NCBI GenBank assembly: GCA_039927975.1
Contig: JBDSTZ010000407.1
Coordinates: forward strand, 1-38,849
Reading direction: 5' to 3'
Source: JBDSTZ01 sp039927975
GTDB lineage: Bacteria; Pseudomonadota; Gammaproteobacteria; Burkholderiales; Burkholderiaceae_D
Length of the DNA stretch: 38,849 bases
The number at the start of each line of letters is the position of its first letter. The stretch's first letter is position 1. The translations under genes and the position numbers were made by a program. Under the pieces are notes generated by a model. That model did no database searches. It was given only the letters and a program-made list of their open reading frames with translations, and was not told where the DNA came from. This document shows, in pieces, positions 7,264-15,544 of the stretch.

Positions 7264-9354
7264 TCATCCCGGCGCGCCGACTAGGCTGGTCACGCGGATC
7301 GTCTTCGTTTCCGGCACTTCCGAATGCGACAGCACCTTTAACTGCGGCAGCGCGCGGCGCAGGAAGCGCGACAGCAAGGCGCGCAGCGGTCCCGGCACCA
7401 GCAGCACCGGCGTCAAGCCCATCTGCTCCTGCTGCTGGGCCGCGTGGCCGGCCTGCTGGGCGATGGTGTCGGCCAGGCCCGGCTCGATGCCGGTACCGTC
7501 GCCGCCGGCGCCGAGCGCCTGCATCAGCAAACGCTCGAGGCGGTTGTCGAGCGTCATCACCGACAACTCGTTGGTGCCGGGGAAGAGTTGCTGGACGATC
7601 GCGCGGCCCAGCGCGATGCGCACCAGCGCGGTCAGCTCGTTCGGGTCTTGCACCTGCATGGCGTACTCCGACAAGGTCTCGATGATCGAGCGCATGTCAC
7701 GGATGTGCACGCCTTCGATCAGCAGGTTTTGCAGCACTTTCTGCAGGATCGACAGCGACACCACTTTCGGCACCAGGTCTTCGACCAGCTTCGGCGCGTC
7801 CTTGGCCAGGTGGTCGAGCAGCGCCTGGACTTCGGCGCGGCCGAGCAGTTCGGAGGCGTGGGTGGTGATCAGATGGTTAAGGTGGGTCGCCACCACCGTG
7901 CCTGCATCGACCACGGTGTAGCCCATGCTTTGCGCCTCGTCGCGCAGTCCGGCGTCGATCCAGGTGGCTGGCAAGCCGAAGGCGGGATCGGTGGTCACCA
8001 GGCCCGGCAGCGAACCGCTGGCCATGCCCGGGTTGATCGCCAGGAACTGGCCGTTGAGCGCTTCGCCGCTGCCCACTTCCACACCCTTGAGCGTGATGCG
8101 GTAGGCCGAAGGCTTGAGTTCCAGGTTGTCGCGGATGTGCACCGGCGGCGCCAGGAAGCCGACTTCCTGGGCGAATTTCTTGCGGATGCCCTTGATGCGC
8201 TTGAGCAGCTCGCCGCCCTGGGTCTTGTCGACCAGCGGAATCAGGCGGTAGCCCACTTCCAGGCCCAGCGTGTCGACCGGCATGATGTCCTGCCAGCTCG
8301 CCTCTTCCTGCTCGGGCGCGGCGGCCGGCGCGGCGGCGGCTTCTTCTACCGGCGGCGGCGCCTTGGCGCGCTTGCTGACCATGTAGGCCGAACCGGCCAG
8401 GGCGCCGGCCAGCAGCAGGAACACGAAGTTCGGCATGCCGGGAATCAGGCCCATGCCGCCGAGGATGCCGGCGGTGATGTACAGCACTTGCGGTTTGGCG
8501 AACAGCTGGTTGACCAGCTGGGCGCCGATGTCTTGCTCGCTGGCCACGCGCGAGACCACGATACCGGCCGCGGTCGAGATGATCAGCGAGGGGATCTGCG
8601 CGACCAGGCCGTCGCCGATGGCCAGCAGGGTGTAGGTCTTGAGCGCGCCGGCGAAGGGAAGGTCGTGTTGCAGGATGCCGACCAACAGGCCGCCGATGAT
8701 GTTGATGACGGTCACCATGATGCCGGCCACCGCGTCGCCGCGCACGTACTTGCTGGCGCCGTCCATGGCGCCGTAGAACTCGGCTTCCTGAGCGGTTTCG
8801 GTGCGGCGGCGGCGCGCCTCGTCTTCGCCGATCAGGCCGGCGTTGAGGTCGGCGTCGATCGCCATCTGCTTGCCCGGCATGGCGTCGAGGGCGAAGCGGG
8901 CGCCGACTTCGGCGATCCGGCCTGCGCCCTTCGTGACGACGGTGAAGTTAATGATGGTCAGGATGATAAACACGACGATACCGACCGTGTAGTTGCCGCC
9001 GATGAGGAAGTGACCGAAGGCTTCGATCACCTTGCCGGCCGCCGCGCCGCCGGTGTGGCCCTCGGTCAGCACCACGCGGGTCGAGGCCACGTTGAGCGAC
9101 AGGCGCAGCATGGTCGACACCAGCAGGATGGTCGGGAAGGCCATGAAGTCGAGCGGCTTGACGGTGTACAGGCTGGTCAACAGCACGATCACCGACAGCG
9201 CGATGTTGAAGCTGAAGAAGACGTCGAGCACGAAGGCCGGCAGCGGCAGGATCATCATCGCCAGCAGCAGGATGATGATGATAGGCGCGGCCAGCGCATT
9301 GGCGCCCTTGCCGCCCATTCCCTTGAGCCATCCCGGCATGTTCATCGTGTTCAT
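7264..9354 (-). CDS. flhA: Flagellar export gate protein FlhA
   Basis: A 696-residue FHIPEP-family protein of normal length. The N-terminal half has about eight membrane helices and the family signature around RRRRTETAQEAEFYGAMDG and KYVRGDAVAGI. An alanine/proline-rich linker near residues 340-350 leads to the cytoplasmic domain that docks export substrates and chaperones. FlhA is the proton-coupled core of the flagellar type III secretion gate, working with FlhB and FliPQR. It overlaps flhB by 4 bases (ATGA). It is the last gene of the flhBA unit here and meets the rightward cassette tail-to-tail about 130 bases downstream, instead of continuing into flhF. Confidence 0.97.
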   Translation of the reverse strand: MNTMNMPGWLKGMGGKGANALAAPIIIILLLAMMILPLPAFVLDVFFSFNIALSVIVLLTSLYTVKPLDFMAFPTILLVSTMLRLSLNVASTRVVLTEGHTGGAAAGKVIEAFGHFLIGGNYTVGIVVFIILTIINFTVVTKGAGRIAEVGARFALDAMPGKQMAIDADLNAGLIGEDEARRRRTETAQEAEFYGAMDGASKYVRGDAVAGIMVTVINIIGGLLVGILQHDLPFAGALKTYTLLAIGDGLVAQIPSLIISTAAGIVVSRVASEQDIGAQLVNQLFAKPQVLYITAGILGGMGLIPGMPNFVFLLLAGALAGSAYMVSKRAKAPPPVEEAAAAPAAAPEQEEASWQDIMPVDTLGLEVGYRLIPLVDKTQGGELLKRIKGIRKKFAQEVGFLAPPVHIRDNLELKPSAYRITLKGVEVGSGEALNGQFLAINPGMASGSLPGLVTTDPAFGLPATWIDAGLRDEAQSMGYTVVDAGTVVATHLNHLITTHASELLGRAEVQALLDHLAKDAPKLVEDLVPKVVSLSILQKVLQNLLIEGVHIRDMRSIIETLSEYAMQVQDPNELTALVRIALGRAIVQQLFPGTNELSVMTLDNRLERLLMQALGAGGDGTGIEPGLADTIAQQAGHAAQQQEQMGLTPVLLVPGPLRALLSRFLRRALPQLKVLSHSEVPETKTIRVTSLVGAPG

Positions 9355-10556
9355 GGTGTTGCTCCGTCATTTGGTGAGTCGCTGCGTGAGTCGATGCGCT
9401 GACCGGGTTTTTTCTGGAATAGCGGGTTGTGCGGATCGAGTTCGGGCGGCACCGCCAATTTGCTTGGCCGGTCCGGATACCTGCCGCCACCCTTGTTGAA
9501 GGCGCGCAGCTGGAAGACGTAGGCCAGCACTTCGGCCACCGCCGAGTACAGCGCTTCCGGGATTTCGTCGTCGATTTCGGTGTGCTGGTGCAAGGCGCGG
9601 GCCAGGGCCGGCGCTTCGAGCAGGGCGATATTGTTTTCCTTGGCGATTTCGCGAATCTTGGCGGCCACTTCGTCGCTGCCCTTGGCGACCACGCGCGGCG
9701 CCCCGCCCTGGCCGTCGGCGTACTTCAACGCGACGGCATAGTGAGTCGGGTTGGTGACGACCACGTCGGCGGTCGGCACGGCGGCCATCATGCGGCGCTT
9801 GGACATTTCGCGCTGCATCTGGCGGATCTTGCCCTTGACCTGAGGATTGCCGTCCGACTCTTTCGACTCCTGGATCACTTCCTGGCGCGTCATCTTCAGC
9901 TTGTTGGCGTAGTGCCAGACCTGATACGGGCCGTCGATCGCCGCCACCAGTCCGAGGCCGCCGACGATGAAGAGGAAGGCGGTGGCCAGCATGTCGATCA
10001 TGTGGGCGCTGCCCGAACGCACCGATTCGACCGCCAGGCCGAGCACGGCATCTTTCTGGCTCATCACGACCAGCCAGGCAACGGTGCCGACCACGATGGT
10101 CTTGCCAACGGCCTTGAGCAGTTCGACCAGGGCGTTAGTGGAAATCATGTTGCCCAGGCCCTTGGCGGGGTTGAGCTTGCCGAAATTGGGGACGAAGGCT
10201 TTCGCACTGAACAGCCAGCCGCCGATCAGCAACGGCGAGGCCAGAGCGACGACCATGATCGCCAGCGCCAGCGGCAGGCAGGTCAGGATCATCGCGCCGA
10301 TGTCGACGGCGATGCGGTTGATCAGGACGTCGGAATTGAAGATTTGCTCACGGTCGAGCGCCATGCCGGACACCATGGTGGCCTTGAGCTTGCCCACCAG
10401 GGCGCCGCCGGTCATCCACAGGCCGACGCCGGCGGTCATCAGGACGGTGAAGGTGGCCACTTCGCGCGAGCGGGGAACGTCGCCTTCTTCACGGGCGTTC
10501 TCCAGGCGCTTGGCTGACGCGGGTTCGGTCTTTTCTGCGTCGCTGTCTTCTGACAT
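9351..10556 (-). CDS. flhB: Flagellar export switch protein FlhB
   Basis: 401 residues. The N-terminus is charged (EKTEPASAKRLENAREEGDVPRS, a family hallmark), four membrane helices follow (about 33-55, 90-112, 150-165, 187-208), and the cytoplasmic domain carries the self-cleaving NPTH at 269-272. Cleavage between Asn and Pro switches export from rod/hook subunits to filament subunits. The tail after residue 355 is longer and more proline-rich than in enteric FlhB. AGGAG sits about 8 bases before the ATG. It is the first gene of flhB-flhA and lies next to the end of the polysaccharide cluster. Confidence 0.97.
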   Translation of the reverse strand: MSEDSDAEKTEPASAKRLENAREEGDVPRSREVATFTVLMTAGVGLWMTGGALVGKLKATMVSGMALDREQIFNSDVLINRIAVDIGAMILTCLPLALAIMVVALASPLLIGGWLFSAKAFVPNFGKLNPAKGLGNMISTNALVELLKAVGKTIVVGTVAWLVVMSQKDAVLGLAVESVRSGSAHMIDMLATAFLFIVGGLGLVAAIDGPYQVWHYANKLKMTRQEVIQESKESDGNPQVKGKIRQMQREMSKRRMMAAVPTADVVVTNPTHYAVALKYADGQGGAPRVVAKGSDEVAAKIREIAKENNIALLEAPALARALHQHTEIDDEIPEALYSAVAEVLAYVFQLRAFNKGGGRYPDRPSKLAVPPELDPHNPLFQKKPGQRIDSRSDSPNDGATP

Positions 10557-10932
10557 TGGCTGCTCCTGTTACGTCCCGACCGCGCAAGATCGGCAAGCAG
10601 GACGACAGGAGAGATTATTCACGAGATTAGGCAAGGGTAAAAGCGAGAACAGAGATAGAAAGACCTTGATTCTTCTGTTGGAAAGGCCTCCTTGTTGGCC
10701 AATTCACGGCGCCGCGCGCGCGGTTCGGCAACACGCGCCGCCACGCGCAAAGGGCCTCACGCCAGTCGAGTTGCACGTTTCGCTCGCGCTTTCGCACGCC
10801 ATCGGGCAATCACTTTAACCGTTGGAAAGTGTGTCAGCCATGTGGTTGCACATTCCTGCTCGCCGCGCCCCTTTGGTCGCCGCGCCATTCAGGTCGTGAC
10901 AGGAGCGAGCCGCATATAATCCATCCCGATAT
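10557..10932. other. Intergenic region between flhB and the polysaccharide cluster
   Basis: 376 bases that should hold the flhB promoter and the end of the polysaccharide transcript. An imperfect inverted repeat (CCTGT..CGTCC at 10566-10577 against GGACGACAGG at 10600-10609) lies in the flhB leader. I found no clear sigma-54, sigma-28 or terminator sequence. A TATAAT at 10915-10920 has no plausible partner box or downstream gene. Confidence 0.5.
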
Positions 10933-11985
10933 TTACTCGGCGCGCAACTCTTCTAATGGCGCGCTTCGGCGCACCCGCGCCTTTCGGATAAGCTCCAACA
11001 TTGGACGTTCGACTTGACGGAAGAATATCCAGCCGAGCCCGGTGGTAAATGCAGTGGCCAGCACCAAAAAAGCGGCCGGTCCGACTGCCTCTGGAAAAAA
11101 TCCCTGCAGTTTATCGGCCAGGGGCAAAGAAAAGACCTGGATCAGATAGATGGAATATGACGCGTCCCCGATACTCGTCAGAGTGTTGCGCAGCAGTCTG
11201 GGCACACTGACATAACGTTCCAAACGAAGGCACAGGGCCAGCAATCCGACACTGGGCAAGCCGACGACAATCGCCCGATGCGTCGGGTTATTGCAATACA
11301 CCATCACGAGCGTGAAAAGCATCACCGCAGCGACCTTCAAGTTTATTGTTCCCGTCAAGAAGAGCGCAGCGCAAAGGAAACCAAGGCAGAACTCCAACAA
11401 TATCGGATCAGTCAAGAATATGATCGGCTTCGACGAGTAACCTGAATGCGCAAACGCCAGGCCGAACAGCACCAGGATACAAAGGCACACCGTTAATCGT
11501 GTAAAAAGGAACGCCCCGCACGCCAGCGCGCACGACGCCAGCAAGTAAAAAAGCATCTCGTACTCAAGGGTCCAACCTACATACAGGAGCGGATACTCGT
11601 AGCGAGTAAAGGACAGGTAGGCTGCCGACCGCAGCAAATGATCGATCGAAAAATGAAAAGTCTCGAAAAACTGCGGCAACGCCAGCATCAATATACATAG
11701 CGCCGTGGTCAACAAAAGGTAAGGCGGGACAATACGCTCTGCTCGCCGGGCAAAAAAAGTGCCGGCGGTTATTTTCTTACCATGCACGGTAAAATAAATG
11801 ACAAAACCCGAGACAATGAAGAATACATCGACACCCAACCAGCCGTACCCCCCGATCATAGCGATCGCCGGGTTAAGTTGCTCTCGGTGCCGGATCAATC
11901 CGAGCGCATGGGCAATGACCACCCATACAGCGGCGAAAGCACGCAATATTTGAATACTGGTCAACCTGCTATTATTATTCGCCAT
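10933..11985 (-). CDS. Membrane acyltransferase (acyltransferase family 3)
   Basis: 350 residues from the ATG at 11985; a TTG at 12018 would add 11 residues and has GGGGG upstream, so the start is uncertain. The protein has about ten hydrophobic helices and the family hallmarks IQILRAFAAVWVVIAHA with its conserved histidine (helix 1), GVDVFFIVSGFVIYF (helix 2) and FFARRAERIVPPY. These OafA/ExoZ-like enzymes O-acetylate sugars of O-antigens and exopolysaccharides at the inner membrane. As the last gene of the cluster it probably decorates the repeat unit. It is more AT-rich than its neighbours and is set off from the preceding gene by about 110 bases with a direct repeat and hairpin, so it may be a later addition. 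Confidence 0.88.
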   Translation of the reverse strand: MANNNSRLTSIQILRAFAAVWVVIAHALGLIRHREQLNPAIAMIGGYGWLGVDVFFIVSGFVIYFTVHGKKITAGTFFARRAERIVPPYLLLTTALCILMLALPQFFETFHFSIDHLLRSAAYLSFTRYEYPLLYVGWTLEYEMLFYLLASCALACGAFLFTRLTVCLCILVLFGLAFAHSGYSSKPIIFLTDPILLEFCLGFLCAALFLTGTINLKVAAVMLFTLVMVYCNNPTHRAIVVGLPSVGLLALCLRLERYVSVPRLLRNTLTSIGDASYSIYLIQVFSLPLADKLQGFFPEAVGPAAFLVLATAFTTGLGWIFFRQVERPMLELIRKARVRRSAPLEELRAE

Positions 11986-12018
11986 GACTTTTTTTTGGGA
12001 AAACTGAGAGGGAGCCAA

Positions 12019-12086
12019 TGCACAATTCCCCCTATCAAGCGGAATTGGTGACCAAGATATAACTCCATTATTTGCACAATTCCCCC
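12019..12086. repeat. Direct repeat TGCACAATTCCCCC, two copies
   Basis: Exact 14-base copies occur at 12019-12032 and 12073-12086, 54 bases apart, in the gap between the initiating transferase and the acyltransferase. The second copy runs into a hairpin (CCCGC-agacc-GCGGG, 12084-12098) that directly follows the transferase stop. Confidence 0.75.
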
Positions 12087-12098
12087 GCAGACCGCGGG

Positions 12099-12659
12099 TT
12101 AGTGCGTAATCCCATCACGCCGCACTACTTTCAATACTGTGAGCAAGATTATTTTGACGTCCAATAATAACGACCGGCGTAGCACGTAATCGGCGTCCAA
12201 CCGGACCTTCACAGCAATCGGAAGTTCATCTCGGCCATTGACTTGGGCCCATCCCGTCAAACCCGGCAAGACCGTGTCAACGCCGTGTTTGCTGCGCAGC
12301 GCCACCAGGTCATCCTGGTTGAACAGCGCCGGGCGCGGCCCGACGAAGCTCATGTCGCCGCGTAATATGCTCCACAGCTGCGGCAGTTCGTCCAGGCTTG
12401 ATTTACGCAAGAAGGAGCCAACCGGTGTGAGATAGCGCTGGGGATCGGCCAACAGGTGGGTGGCGACAGCAGGCGTATCGACACGCATGCTGCGGAACTT
12501 TGGCATTTTGAAAATCTTGTTATGCCGGCCTACCCGGTCCGACCAATACACGACAGGCCCCGGAGAGGTGATCATCACCACCAGCGCCACCGCCAGGATC
12601 GGCAACGCCAGCAGCGCGAGTGCGAGCAGTCCTAACATGAGATCGAAAATTCTTTTCAT
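12099..12659 (-). CDS. Initiating sugar-phosphate transferase (PglC-type, bacterial sugar transferase)
   Basis: A 186-residue small monotopic phosphoglycosyl transferase. One N-terminal re-entrant helix (about 5-30) is followed by KMPKFRSMR, the catalytic Asp-Glu in SLDELPQL, GDMSFVGPRPAL and PGLTGWAQVNGRDEL. Members move a sugar-1-phosphate from a UDP-sugar to undecaprenyl phosphate, the first step of repeat-unit assembly. The short PglC-like form usually uses diamino- or N-acetyl-6-deoxy sugars, while WcaJ/WbaP forms are longer; a UDP-QuiNAc/FucNAc-type substrate is therefore inferred, supported by the reductase-like gene just upstream (9-base gap). No other initiating transferase is in the cluster. 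Confidence 0.92.
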   Translation of the reverse strand: MKRIFDLMLGLLALALLALPILAVALVVMITSPGPVVYWSDRVGRHNKIFKMPKFRSMRVDTPAVATHLLADPQRYLTPVGSFLRKSSLDELPQLWSILRGDMSFVGPRPALFNQDDLVALRSKHGVDTVLPGLTGWAQVNGRDELPIAVKVRLDADYVLRRSLLLDVKIILLTVLKVVRRDGITH

Positions 12660-12668
12660 ACCGCTCTA

Positions 12669-13577
12669 TCAAAAATGCTCGAGAAAATGTGAAACCGTAT
12701 TTTGCAACGCTTCCTCCATGCCCACGCGGGGTGACCAATCCAGGGTCGACCTGGTATGCGCCACGTCCACTTGCAATGAACCGAGCAAGCGCTCGGCCAC
12801 CGCAGACTTGCCCAACAACGCGGCACTGCCCGCGATAATCGCCGGCGGCACCGGCAACAGTAATGCGCGCCTGTGCATGGCTTTGGCGAGCATGCGCAGC
12901 AGCGTCGCGGTGCTCACATCGTTATCGTCCGACGCCATGAATACCTGTCCGGGCGCGGCCTGGTGATGCGTACACAGCACCAGCAAATCGATCAGGTTGT
13001 CGATCGCCAGCATGCTGCGGCGGTTATCAATTGCGCCCAACGGCAACGGAATGCCCGACTTCACCAGCTTCATCAATTTGAGGAAATTCGCCCTTACCCC
13101 GGGTCCGTATATCAACGGTGGCCGCACAACGACCACGTCCATTCCTGTTTGCCTGGCGATGTCGAACAGGCCGTTTTCCGCTTCCAGTTTGGAAATACCA
13201 TAAGCGTCCATCGGCGACGGCACGTCGCCCGACGCGAACGGCTTTGCCGTCGTTGCCTCGCCGTTCACCTTGACGCTGCTGACAAACACGAAGCGCCTGA
13301 CTTTCGCCCGGGCCGCCTGGCGTGCCAATTCAAGCGTACCTTCGACGTTCACCTTGCGGAACTCGATAAGCGGGTCACGCGCCACTTCGTGCATGACGTG
13401 GACCCGCGCGGCAGCGTGAATGAGTGCCCTGGCTGGACCTTCGATCCGCCATTCGGGCATGCCGTCGGACCGCATGCTGCGCGCCAGCGGGGCGAAACCA
13501 CAACCGCTTTTCTGCAAATGCGCGCTCAGCGCGGCGCCGACCAGGCCGCTCGCGCCGGTGATCAATATCCTGTTCAC
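12669..13577 (-). CDS. NAD-dependent epimerase/reductase (WbpV/WreQ-like)
   Basis: 302 residues from a GTG start that overlaps the upstream gene by 4 bases (GTGA). An extended short-chain dehydrogenase with LITGASGLVGAAL (Rossmann glycine motif, 4-16), FVSSVKVNG and the catalytic pair in YGISK. Homologues next to small sugar transferases (WbpV, WreQ, WbgZ-like genes) reduce a UDP-4-keto-6-deoxy-HexNAc to UDP-QuiNAc or FucNAc, feeding the initiating transferase. Pairing with such a transferase supports this role, but the WbpM-type 4,6-dehydratase that should make the keto sugar is not in the window, and 4-epimerase activity cannot be excluded. Confidence 0.8.
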   Translation of the reverse strand: MNRILITGASGLVGAALSAHLQKSGCGFAPLARSMRSDGMPEWRIEGPARALIHAAARVHVMHEVARDPLIEFRKVNVEGTLELARQAARAKVRRFVFVSSVKVNGEATTAKPFASGDVPSPMDAYGISKLEAENGLFDIARQTGMDVVVVRPPLIYGPGVRANFLKLMKLVKSGIPLPLGAIDNRRSMLAIDNLIDLLVLCTHHQAAPGQVFMASDDNDVSTATLLRMLAKAMHRRALLLPVPPAIIAGSAALLGKSAVAERLLGSLQVDVAHTRSTLDWSPRVGMEEALQNTVSHFLEHF

Positions 13578-14332
13578 GACGGCCGCCTGATCATTTCCAT
13601 CAGTTTAAACGGTATTTTGGATAATACGAACGCGAGGTTGGTGCGAATGTTATTCATCCTGCACGCATGGACGATTTCGCGATTTAGCAAGATACTGCTG
13701 CGAATACCAGCGGTGCTGGCACCTCCCATGCGCATGCGTACCAATACCTTGTCGATCCACTTGTAACTGGCCTTGTTAACCATCAACCAGCGCACGAACA
13801 TCTCGTAGTCGGCCGCTATCCTGAATTCAGTCTTGTACAGCCCGGCTTTCAAAATCAGATGCCGCTTCACGAACGTCCCGGGGTGTGGGGGCATCCAGCC
13901 GAAACGCAGCTTCCAGGGCCGGAAATGCGCGGCCGAGTAATGCCGGCGAACGACGCTCAAGTTGCCCGCACTGACAAAGTCGACATCGCCGAACACCATG
14001 TCGGGCGATGGCGAACTGTCAAACGCCGCCACTACCGCCGAAATAACGCTGCGGTCATGGTAGAAGTCGTCGGAATTGAGAATTCCGACGACGTCGCCGG
14101 TGGCCGCCACGAGCCCCTTGTTCATCGCGTCGTAGATTCCCGCATCCTTTTCACTGATGATCTTCGCCAGCCGCCCGCGATACGATCCCAGGATCGAGAC
14201 CGTGGCATCGGACGAGGCGCCGTCGACAACGATATGTTCGATGTCGGGATAATCCTGCGATAGCACCGATTCGATCGTGTCGCGAATCGTTTTCTCGCTG
14301 TTGAAACACACCGTTATGACTGACACTTTCAT
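13574..14332 (-). CDS. Family 2 glycosyltransferase
   Basis: 252 residues from the ATG at 14332; an upstream in-frame start at 14377 would add 15 residues before the normal GT-A N-terminus MKVSVITVCFNS. Family marks are HIVVDGASSDATVSIL, EKDAGIYDAMNKG and the metal-binding NSDDFYHD, as in WcaE/WcaA-type transferases. These cytoplasmic, membrane-associated enzymes add one sugar to the lipid-linked repeat unit. Donor and acceptor cannot be read from the sequence. It overlaps the epimerase/reductase by 4 bases and is preceded by a 78-base gap after the next glycosyltransferase. Confidence 0.88.
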   Translation of the reverse strand: MKVSVITVCFNSEKTIRDTIESVLSQDYPDIEHIVVDGASSDATVSILGSYRGRLAKIISEKDAGIYDAMNKGLVAATGDVVGILNSDDFYHDRSVISAVVAAFDSSPSPDMVFGDVDFVSAGNLSVVRRHYSAAHFRPWKLRFGWMPPHPGTFVKRHLILKAGLYKTEFRIAADYEMFVRWLMVNKASYKWIDKVLVRMRMGGASTAGIRSSILLNREIVHACRMNNIRTNLAFVLSKIPFKLMEMIRRPS

Positions 14333-14410
14333 TCTACCCGACCTCGACAATAATTTCTTTACGTAAATCCGAACCAATCACGCCCTTTACCGGCGGAGCG
14401 TGGTGGTCCA

Positions 14411-15544
14411 TCAGGGCGGCATGCCGGGCGCGCCGGTTGCCAGGTGCAGCATTGAGGACGCCACTTCGTCCCAATTGCGGGGAATTTTCTTCAGATTCTG
14501 TGACCAGTCCGGCCACCACCCCGCGTCGAGGCTGGCCTGGACGCCATCGACCGCCGCCCGAAGAGAGTCGATGTCATCCGGGTCGAAATAACGCGCACCG
14601 TCGCCGCACAAATCGCGCGCGTAGGGAAGCTCGGGACAGATAATCGGCAAGCCGATCCACATCGCCTCCACCAGCGGAAAGCCGAAGCTCTCCGACAGCG
14701 ACAGGAACAGCAGCGCATCGGCGTGTTGATACGCCCGCATCACCGCGTCCGGCTCGAGCCGGTCGACACAGTTTATCCAGCCGGCCTGCGGATTCGGATG
14801 GCCGGCGGCGGGCACGGTCAATATCAGTTCGGCCACCGGCCAGTCGCTCTCCTGGCCCGGCCGAATACGGCTTAACAGGGCGTGATTCTTGTGCGGATAC
14901 GCGGCCGCCGGATAGAACAGTGTCAGTCGCGCACCCGCTGCCCGCTCGGCGCGCACCCGCTTGAAGCCGGAGTCAATCAGCCATCCGGGGGCCGGCTGCG
15001 CGATCACGTGCACCCGGCCAGCCACTTCCGGATAGCTTTCGATAAATTGCGCCTTCATCGCGCCGGTCTGCACAATGAAATTCTTCACGTACTTCATATT
15101 TCGCTGGAACAGCCAGCGGGCAATCCAGTATTTAACCGCACCCAATCGCCGTCCGGTGCGCGTCTGGCGCAAAAGCAAGGTGGTCTGGACAAATACCGTT
15201 TGATCCCCGCAGCACCTTAACGGAATATCGCCGAACACCAGCAGCGGTGTCGCGCCGTCAAAATCGCCGGCGAAAATCGTGCACTCGAGCAGGCGCGAGA
15301 GCGAATTCGGCAGAACCCGCTTGTACGGCGAGCGTCTTGTCGCCGCGTCAAATATGCGCAGATCGGCAAGTTCACCAGCGCTCGGAAGGTAGACCTCGTC
15401 CAGCCAGTACTGGGGCTGGGCAACCAGCGATGGCAAGAGCGACTGCATCAGGCGCACGGCGCCCAATCCAACGATATTTGTCATGTGCAGCCGCACTGCG
15501 GGGCGGCCTTGCTTGGCGCTTGCAGCGGTATTCGGGTCACTCAT
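14411..15544 (-). CDS. GT-B glycosyltransferase (family 4-like)
   Basis: About 377 residues from the ATG at 15544, which overlaps the upstream gene by 8 bases; the frame stays open to 15586, so a slightly longer form is possible. The C-terminal domain has LFYPAAAYPHKNHALL, ADALLFLSLSESFGFPLVEAM (the E-x7-E nucleotide-sugar motif) and ICPELPYARDLCGDGARYFDPDD, typical of family 4 transferases similar to mannosyl- or rhamnosyltransferases. The N-terminal domain (about 20-180) is poorly conserved, as usual for the acceptor half. Likely role: addition of one sugar during repeat-unit assembly. The donor is unknown, though GDP-mannose or GDP-fucose are made by this cluster. Confidence 0.85.
   Translation of the reverse strand: MSDPNTAASAKQGRPAVRLHMTNIVGLGAVRLMQSLLPSLVAQPQYWLDEVYLPSAGELADLRIFDAATRRSPYKRVLPNSLSRLLECTIFAGDFDGATPLLVFGDIPLRCCGDQTVFVQTTLLLRQTRTGRRLGAVKYWIARWLFQRNMKYVKNFIVQTGAMKAQFIESYPEVAGRVHVIAQPAPGWLIDSGFKRVRAERAAGARLTLFYPAAAYPHKNHALLSRIRPGQESDWPVAELILTVPAAGHPNPQAGWINCVDRLEPDAVMRAYQHADALLFLSLSESFGFPLVEAMWIGLPIICPELPYARDLCGDGARYFDPDDIDSLRAAVDGVQASLDAGWWPDWSQNLKKIPRNWDEVASSMLHLATGAPGMPP

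Noticed and set aside
7444..9402. Long plus-strand open frame opposite flhA
   Set aside because: Composition is His/Gln/Arg/Asp-rich as expected from the antisense frame of a high-GC gene; no domain or ribosome site, and flhA is certain.
9429..10517. Plus-strand open frame opposite flhB
   Set aside because: His/Asp/Gln-rich antisense frame; flhB is certain.
10895..10920. TATAAT at 10915-10920 as a rightward promoter
   Set aside because: No acceptable -35 box at the right distance, and it points into the 3' end of the acyltransferase gene.
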